A program made the position numbers and the translations under genes. DNA of 28,763 nt. It comes from Deltaproteobacteria bacterium (GTDB taxonomy: Bacteria > Desulfobacterota > DSM-4660 > Desulfatiglandales > HGW-15). The stretch spans positions 1 to 28,763 of the forward strand of contig JAGVAP010000017.1 in the NCBI GenBank assembly GCA_020060215.1, read 5' to 3'. The notes under the pieces were generated by a model. It was not told the origin of the DNA and searched no databases. It saw nothing but the letters and a program-made list of their open reading frames with translations. Positions 23,900 through 28,763 of this stretch are shown here, one piece after another (the stretch's first letter is position 1; each line of letters begins with the position of its first letter).

Positions 23900-24323
23900 G
23901 TTCAGACGACATACCTGGGACTACACGGTGCCGATCAGTTCTCAGTGGAATCAGTATGCTCGTGGCAATTCGTATCACGGCGGCCTGTAAGCCGCTCTAT
24001 GTGCATGATGCCGCTCCTTCTCACCTCCTTTCTTGCATCCTCGGCCTCGGTCATGATCGCGGCCGTTATGCATGAAGTTGCGTTCCTTCCCTGGAGATCG
24101 CCTACCTTAAGCTTCCGGGCACTCCTCACCCCACCTCCGGAGGCGAGCGTATGCCTGGAGTGCGCCAAGGTGGCACCCATGTTCCCCGCTCCATGCAGTC
24201 TCCTCCTTCTCGCTTCGCACTGCTCATTCTTGCCTGGTGTGTCGCTTGGGGCGGCACGACCAAGTGCTAAGAGAGAGATAGGGATGTTTTGGCGGCGCTA
24301 AATAGGTGGTGCCCTTTATTCTC

Positions 24324-24412
24324 TCCGGAATAGGACCTGCATCTTGGGCGGAACCCCGTACTCCTTCGTACGGGGAGGTGAACAGCGGCTGCAGATGCGA
24401 TAAGCGTCCGGA
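24324..24412. other. Candidate structured element: three nested helices
   Basis: A perfect 8-bp hairpin (CCCCGTAC 24354-24361, loop TCCTTC, GTACGGGG 24368-24375) is enclosed by GCATCT (24339-24344) pairing AGATGC (24393-24398). Both are enclosed by TCCGGA (24324-24329) pairing TCCGGA (24407-24412). The nesting suggests a stable RNA or a protein-binding cruciform. No T-run follows on either strand, so it is not a simple terminator. It matches no riboswitch class I know. The outer helices are only 6 bp and could be chance. Confidence 0.35.
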
Positions 24413-24499
24413 CTACTGGCTCGCGGGATCTCTACCGAACCGCCGATCCGGATCAAGGCCTTGTTCTCGGTGCCGCGGGAAAAGAGAGAGAGCGACGGG

Positions 24500-25786
24500 T
24501 CAGTCGAGGCGGGAAGGAGAGCCTCCGGGTTGTTCTGCAGGGGGACCGATTCGCTTCAAGAGCCCTGCCACTACGCCTCCTGATGCGAGCAAGAGGGCGA
24601 TCGCCAGAAAGGCAAGGGCATAGGAACCCCTGGCGTCGAACAGGGCGCCGGCCGCATAGGGAGCCATGGAGCTGATCAACTGGGCCGCGGCGGAGCTGAT
24701 GCCGATCAACTCGCCCAGAGAGCGCATTCCGAAGATCTCCGGCAGCACCCCCACCTGGGCCGATATCCGCACCCCGTGAAATACGCCATAGGACAGGGCA
24801 AAGAGATGGAGCATCCAGATATCCCTCAGCAGCAGGAGGCAGATCATGGAAGCCCCCGTCCCGAAGTATGCCAGGGACAGCAGGCGATGCCATCCCAGGC
24901 GGGAGGAGAAAAGGCCTGACAGGACCCGTCCGGGGATCGAGAAGCCGCCCATGAGGCCGAGGGCCGCCGCGGCCGCGGTGGGCGAAATCCCCACGTCCGT
25001 GGCATGGGGGACCAGGTGCGTGGAGACGACCTGAAAGGTGAATACGCCGACAACGGTGACGAAGAGGACCGCTGCAAAGGCCCACGAGGCATACAACCGG
25101 CTGCCTGACGGTTCCCACGCCTCCGCACGATGAACGCCTTCCTGGGGCTTCCCCACGGCCATGGTGGGGCGAGGAGCCGGTCTGAGGACAAGGGTGGCCG
25201 CTGTGACGACCGAACCGAAAAGGACTCCCAGTACCAGGAAGGTGGTCCTCCACCCGTAGTTCTGGATCAGGAAGTTGATGAGCGGAGCAAACACGAGGGC
25301 CCCTGTTCCGACGCCGGAGGTGACGATGCCCAGGGCGAGCCCCGCACCTCTCCTCCCGTAGAACCAGCGCTGGACGGTCGCATTGGGGACGGACCACGTG
25401 GCCCCGGAGCCCAGCCCCACGATGAAGAGGAAGAGGCGGAAATGGAAGACGGTCTCACCAGTGCTGCAGAGACAGAGACCCGAAACGATCAGGAGGGCGC
25501 TGCCCAGGAGAATGGGTTTGGGATTGTACCGATCGACGAACCTCCCGCTCGCAATGACCGAGACGGAATAACCCAGCAGAAAGGCCGTGAAGATGGAGGA
25601 GACCACGGCCCTGCTCCAGCCAAACTCCTGCTGAAGAGGCTTGAAGAATACGCCGAAGGTCCAGAATGTCTCCCCCAGGGTGAGGGTCAGGAAAAAGCAG
25701 GCCCCCACGATCAGCCAGCCGTAGAACCGCTCCTGTGGTCGAATATCCCCTTGGGTGGGGATTCGGGATGGTGCAGACTCAATCAC
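24500..25786 (-). CDS. MFS transporter (monocarboxylate / oxalate-formate antiporter-like)
   Basis: About 428 residues with 12 predicted membrane spans. It begins after a short hydrophilic N-terminus with the FYGWLIVGACFF segment seen in the monocarboxylate/OFA branch of the major facilitator superfamily. The loop between spans 2 and 3 reads ASGRFVDRYNPKP, matching the MFS signature loop, and GFSIPGRVLSGLFSSRLG repeats it in the second half. Start: GTG 25786 is preferred, since GGAG lies nine bases upstream; a TTG at 25822 would add 12 residues. It is not part of the (+) cluster. The substrate is unknown; a small carboxylate is the family's usual cargo. Confidence 0.88.
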   Translation of the reverse strand: MIESAPSRIPTQGDIRPQERFYGWLIVGACFFLTLTLGETFWTFGVFFKPLQQEFGWSRAVVSSIFTAFLLGYSVSVIASGRFVDRYNPKPILLGSALLIVSGLCLCSTGETVFHFRLFLFIVGLGSGATWSVPNATVQRWFYGRRGAGLALGIVTSGVGTGALVFAPLINFLIQNYGWRTTFLVLGVLFGSVVTAATLVLRPAPRPTMAVGKPQEGVHRAEAWEPSGSRLYASWAFAAVLFVTVVGVFTFQVVSTHLVPHATDVGISPTAAAAALGLMGGFSIPGRVLSGLFSSRLGWHRLLSLAYFGTGASMICLLLLRDIWMLHLFALSYGVFHGVRISAQVGVLPEIFGMRSLGELIGISSAAAQLISSMAPYAAGALFDARGSYALAFLAIALLLASGGVVAGLLKRIGPPAEQPGGSPSRLD

Positions 25787-25974
25787 CGGATCGTACTCCA
25801 GGCGTTTCGCACGTCCGTCCAACCGCCGGTGAACCGGTATTTGAAGGTTGCACGGATGCAGGCGCGCGACATCTTCGTTCCCGAAAAGATATGCATATAC
25901 CTCTCCATGCCCCGTGGCCGATCCTCTCTTTCAGGAAAACAATCGATCATGCGACCGGTCAGAGGATGCAGAGC

Positions 25975-26643
25975 TTAGCTTGTCGCCGTCCTCGTGACAA
26001 GTCCCTTCTCTATGGCTATGGCCGTCAGGGCGGAAGAGGTGTGGGCGTCCAGCTTTCTCATCATGTTGCTCCTGTGCTTCTCAACGGTCTTCACGCTGAT
26101 GCACAGATAATCGGAGATCTCCTTGTTCTTGTATCCCTCGCCCACCAGCTTCAGAACCTCTCTCTCCCTGTTTGTGAGCGTATCCCATGAAGAACGCGAT
26201 TTGAGGGTCCTGCGGTCGTCCAGGAATCCTGCCAGGACCTTCTCCGAAATGCTGGGGCTCAGGTACCTCTTGCCGTCGAGGACGCTCCTGATCGCAACCA
26301 GCAGCTCGGTGTAGTTCGCATCCTTCAGGCAGTAACCGTCCAGCCCGTGCTGAAAGGCTTCCAGGATATAGTCTTCGGACTCATGGATGGTGAGGACGAG
26401 GATCTTGATCCGGGGCAAGCGGCTCTTCAGGTCCCGGATCACGGAGATGCCGTTCATCTTCGGCATGGAGAGGTCGAGCAACAGCAGCTCCGGTTGGTGC
26501 TTCTCGACGCACCGGATCGCCTCGAGCCCATCCGCCGCCTCGCAGACGATTTCCAGATCTTCGATGGTCCCGAGGAGGGATTTCAGCCCTTCCCTGAGGA
26601 TCTTGTGGTCTTCCGCTATAACGATCTTTCGCTTCTCGGTCAT
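25975..26643 (-). CDS. NarL/FixJ-family response regulator (orphan)
   Basis: A 222-residue two-component regulator. The receiver domain (about 5-120) has the acidic pair Glu11-Asp12, the phosphorylated Asp57 in LLLLDLSMP, the Thr of LVLTIHES and the Lys of YCLKDA. The C-terminal LuxR-type helix-turn-helix (about 153-215) has LTNREREVLKLVGEGYKNKEIS and ISVKTVEKHRSNMMRKL. No sensor kinase is next to it, so its partner is encoded elsewhere. It lies about 190 nt upstream of the MFS gene on the same strand, but the gap argues against tight coupling. A cluster of GTAC sites lies upstream of its start. What it controls cannot be told from the window. Confidence 0.95.
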   Translation of the reverse strand: MTEKRKIVIAEDHKILREGLKSLLGTIEDLEIVCEAADGLEAIRCVEKHQPELLLLDLSMPKMNGISVIRDLKSRLPRIKILVLTIHESEDYILEAFQHGLDGYCLKDANYTELLVAIRSVLDGKRYLSPSISEKVLAGFLDDRRTLKSRSSWDTLTNREREVLKLVGEGYKNKEISDYLCISVKTVEKHRSNMMRKLDAHTSSALTAIAIEKGLVTRTATS

Positions 26644-26733
26644 GCAAAACCTCGCCTATGGGAACTACCGGAAGATGGAATGCCTTTGATCCGCCCGAAA
26701 ACTACGGCCCGCAGGCATGAACCCCTTTCCAGC

Positions 26734-26849
26734 GTACAGGCAAAGGTACATGATGAATGGTAGAGAGAGCATGGGGTACAAACTGTATCTCGATGTACAG
26801 GATGAACGGTACGCCCCTAAGAGCCCATCAGCAAAATAGGGGACGTACA
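26734..26849. promoter_or_regulatory. Cluster of GTAC motifs upstream of the NarL-type regulator
   Basis: GTAC occurs six times in 115 nt (26734, 26746, 26776, 26795, 26809, 26845), mostly as GTACA followed by A, G or T. One per 256 nt would be expected by chance. It lies 90-205 nt before the regulator's start on the minus strand, so it could hold operator sites. No promoter boxes are clear. Confidence 0.3.
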
Positions 26850-26893
26850 TTAGATAATAAGCGGAGCGAATCCTCCACAGAGTAATCCTGTAA

Positions 26894-27327
26894 TCCTTCT
26901 CGGGCAGGATCGATGGTGATGCGATCCAGTTTCATCAACAGGAAGCGAAAGAACACCGCCGGCTTCTGATCGAACGGCTTAAGGAAGCCATCCCCGGCGT
27001 GGAGAAGATCCTCGTGTACGGGTCCATTCTAGATGAAAACCGCTTCCAGTGATCTCAGACGTTGATCTTGCCCTTTCGGGCGAAGAGCTTTCCTTCAGGG
27101 AACAGCTGCGGATTCTCTCGCTCCTGGAGGAAATCTTCGGAGAAGACGGCTTTGATGCAGTCTTCTTGGCCGGCGAGGAGCTTGCCCCTCGTGAAGCGGT
27201 TCTCAATTCCATTCTTCGGGAAGGGGTCGATGCAGAAGAATTCGTCCGCGGTTCAAACAGGAGACTGAAAAGTTCATGGCCTGAGGCTACGCCCCCTCCG
27301 AAGCAGATGCAGTCTCTCACCCGATAA
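26894..27327 (+). pseudogene. Frameshifted MNT-type nucleotidyltransferase remnant
   Basis: Two reading frames together spell a minimal nucleotidyltransferase domain. Frame one gives RLLIERLKEAIPGVEKILVYGS (shown here as family pattern: a helix then the GS motif, GS at about 27020-27025) and stops at 27050. Frame two takes over at 27052 with ISDVDLALSGEEL, which carries the DxD metal-binding motif that should follow GS by about ten residues. A single lost or gained base near 27045-27051 explains the break. No start codon remains in the first frame. In working systems such proteins pair with HepT-like partners as toxin-antitoxin modules; no partner is visible. Confidence 0.7.
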
Positions 27328-27446
27328 TCCCCTCCCCTTCCCTTCCAGGATGCAAGGTCAGGTTCTCACGGAGATAGTCGTTCTCTTCTGAGAGCTTCTT
27401 CATCAGGATCAGTCGATAGAGGGTCGGGGCTGATTATGGCCGGTCC

Positions 27447-28124
27447 TTATTGTTGCATTAAGCTAGCGTTGCACAAATTCGGGTACCTTCGTAGGATGGG
27501 TGGAGCGCAGCGAAACCCATCCATTCGAGCGACTGAACATGCCGCAAACCTCAAAACTGATGGGTTTCGCTGCGCTCCACCCATCCTACAGGAATTCACT
27601 GGCATTGAGATCGAGAGGGGCAATGCTGGGGTATTCATGACCGGCAATATTCCTCCACAATTCATGTAGCCTCCCCATTTGCGAAGACGACATTGCCCTT
27701 GTTTTATGCATTGCAGCGCATAAAACGGCCGGTTATCGATGAGGCCCCACGCCAGCACGCCATTAAAATCGTCCCCCAGGGATAGCTCGCCGATGCGCAG
27801 GCCCACTTCATGATATCGTAGGGCATGATGGGGACGGTGATCGAAGAGATTGCCCAGGTGCGAATGCGCGTCGAGGCAGCGGAGATCCGCCTGGCAAATC
27901 TCCATCAAGATCTTTTCCGCCTCTGCCATTTCCCCCTGGACCAGGAAATGCCCCGTGCCGTCCTTCCTAAACATGAATTGTCCGGGGACTTCCATATTGA
28001 CAAACTCCTGGTCCCGAACCCTCCATCTCCACAATGTCCATCGAGCTTTGCTTTCATGGCCTACTTTCTTCCTTCCGGTTGCAGCGAGGAAACCCTGAAA
28101 GAAAACAGACACTTGATATGACAT
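27447..28124 (-). pseudogene. Mosaic remnant with a TPR-like segment
   Basis: The 225-codon frame looks assembled from pieces. Residues about 28-70 (FVNMEVPGQFMFRKDGTGHF) resemble a small soluble protein I cannot name. Residues about 68-140 (LRCLDAHSHLGNLF, LRIGELSLGD, WGLIDNRPFYAL) look like part of a tetratricopeptide protein. After about residue 150 the frame loses any protein character and runs through both arms of the inverted repeat at 27491-27589 before stopping. I read it as a decayed gene cut short near the repeat. A working protein cannot be excluded. Confidence 0.5.
27491..27589. repeat. Perfect 31-bp inverted repeat (WVERSETH-type palindrome)
   Basis: Arm 27491-27521 begins GTAGGATGGGTGGAGCGCAG. 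Arm 27559-27589 is its exact reverse complement over 31 bp, around a 37-nt loop. The same 31-bp arm, identical, occurs singly at 878-908 and 8890-8920 inside the two NRPS genes, where it is translated as VGWVERSETH. I recall this peptide as a recurrent translated repeat in many bacterial proteomes; that is memory, not a search result. Confidence 0.9.
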
Positions 28125-28451
28125 TTCCTTAGCCGTTTGTCCCCTATCGTTTCACAAAAAGGAAAGAATCCGAGTGGAGGCGCAAATCGGCCCATCCCTT
28201 TTTCCAGAGGCCAGCTAGAAAGAGGGCCTCGTCTTTTTTAGGGTTTGCGGAGAGGTTCCAGCCCCAAGGTGACCGAGTGAGCTAGTGGGGGGGTGAATGG
28301 AACCCGTGACTGGGTTGTCACCACCGATTTTCGGCCGGTCCTTTTGTCAAATCATAAACTTGCGGGTTTTCGGGCGGGAAATTTTGTCGCGCGACTGTTG
28401 CACTGGAATGGTACCTTTTCGGCCCCGGAATGAAATGAAATCGGCGACAAT
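28125..28451. other. Spacer without recognisable gene
   Basis: About 330 nt between the mosaic remnant and the stop of the right-edge response regulator. Apart from the hairpin at 28207-28240 I see no gene, RNA or repeat in it. Confidence 0.6.
28207..28240 (+). terminator. Possible intrinsic terminator
   Basis: GAGGCC (28207-28212) pairs with GGCCTC (28225-28230) over a 12-nt loop and is followed by GTCTTTTTTA. The orientation serves a (+) transcript, but no intact (+) gene lies just upstream, so it may be a relic. Confidence 0.45.
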
Positions 28452-28763
28452 TTACCAGGCGGCCAGCTTCACAGTTTCGAACCAGTAGGAGAAGATCCGG
28501 TTCATGGTTTCCACCCACTCGTTAAATGTCCTGGGCTTGATGATGTAGGAGTTGGCGCACGTAGTATACGCCTTCCTCGTCTCCTCCTCCTCTTCTTCCG
28601 TTGCAATCACGATCAAAGGTATCCCTCTGAGCTTGTTATCCTCCATGATCGATTCCAGAACATAACCATCGAGCGGGGGTTTGAGGTCGGTCAGGACAAT
28701 ACAGGGCCGCCGCCTGGATTCATCTTTGAGGTAGCCGAGAAGCTCGTGACCGCTGCCGACGAA
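28452..28763 (-). CDS. Single-domain response regulator, partial (Rcp1/CheY-like)
   Basis: The C-terminal 103 residues of a receiver protein; the frame is open to the right edge, so its N-terminus lies beyond the window. Visible are GHELLGYL, the phosphoacceptor Asp in IVLTDLKPPLDG, LRGIPLIVIAT (switch Thr) and NSYIIKPRTF with the conserved Lys, then EWVETMNRIFSYWFETVKL. This order and the aromatic C-terminal helix match the small Rcp1-type regulators that work with phytochrome-like or hybrid kinases. There is no output domain. The Pro-Pro after DLK, in place of the common MP, is a little unusual. The partner kinase may lie further right. Confidence 0.88.
   Translation of the reverse strand, partial: FVGSGHELLGYLKDESRRRPCIVLTDLKPPLDGYVLESIMEDNKLRGIPLIVIATEEEEEETRKAYTTCANSYIIKPRTFNEWVETMNRIFSYWFETVKLAAW

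Larger units (their letters stand above)
23836..24499. other. 664-nt spacer; no convincing gene
   Basis: Between the start of the PEP-CTERM gene and the end of the MFS gene, both on the minus strand. Open frames of 144 aa (+) and 81 aa (-) exist but have no ribosome site or recognisable domain and read as non-coding. The stretch holds the possible sigma-54 promoter and a nested set of helices at 24324-24412. Confidence 0.6.

Noticed and set aside
23867..24301. Plus-strand frame of 144 codons with a hydrophobic patch
   Set aside because: No ribosome site, odd composition and no domain; I treat the spacer as non-coding.
27317..27432. Minus-strand fragment with MKKLSEENDYLREN, like the linker of sigma-54 activators
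   Set aside because: Only about 38 codons, overlaps the nucleotidyltransferase remnant and has no further match; a decayed scrap at best.

Overview
The window is GC-rich, densely coded DNA from a Gram-negative bacterium. A complete inner-membrane/periplasm/outer-membrane efflux system, a protein with a PEP-CTERM sorting tail, and REP-like palindromes all point that way. The scattered heptanucleotide repeats would fit a Desulfobacterota/Nitrospirota-type or related environmental lineage, but I cannot fix the taxon from sequence alone.

Positions 1-22120 form one co-directional (+) nonribosomal peptide (NRPS) cluster. It opens inside an NRPS gene (A-PCP-E, cut by the left edge). A second NRPS of 2722 aa follows (C-A-PCP-C-A-PCP-E). 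Next come an MFS exporter, a type II thioesterase, an MbtH-like protein fused to an unrecognised C-terminal domain, an unrecognised 85-aa protein, an Sfp-type phosphopantetheinyl transferase, a pentapeptide-repeat protein, and a tripartite RND efflux system (adaptor, pump, outer-membrane channel). A hairpin with a T-rich tail ends the run at 22091-22120. Many junctions overlap by 1-4 nt (2995, 11160, 13498), so translation is probably coupled. My hand-read adenylation pockets suggest Asn for the first module (converted to D-Asn), an aromatic or bulky residue for the second, and a basic residue for the third (also epimerised). Neither NRPS has a cis thioesterase in the window and the last module ends in an epimerase, so at least one further assembly-line protein or a trans release step should exist, probably to the left.

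The most unusual property is a family of period-7 repeats and a 31-bp palindrome arm inserted in frame into surface-loop positions of all three adenylation domains, and also placed at several gene junctions. The same 31-bp arm appears as a full inverted pair in the degenerate region at 27491-27589.

The region 22121-28763 is different. It holds a repeat-rich spacer with two copies of a composite palindromic element, a minus-strand PEP-CTERM protein with a possible sigma-54 promoter, a minus-strand MFS transporter, an orphan NarL-type response regulator, two decayed gene remnants (a frameshifted nucleotidyltransferase and a mosaic TPR-like fragment), and a partial single-domain response regulator at the right edge.
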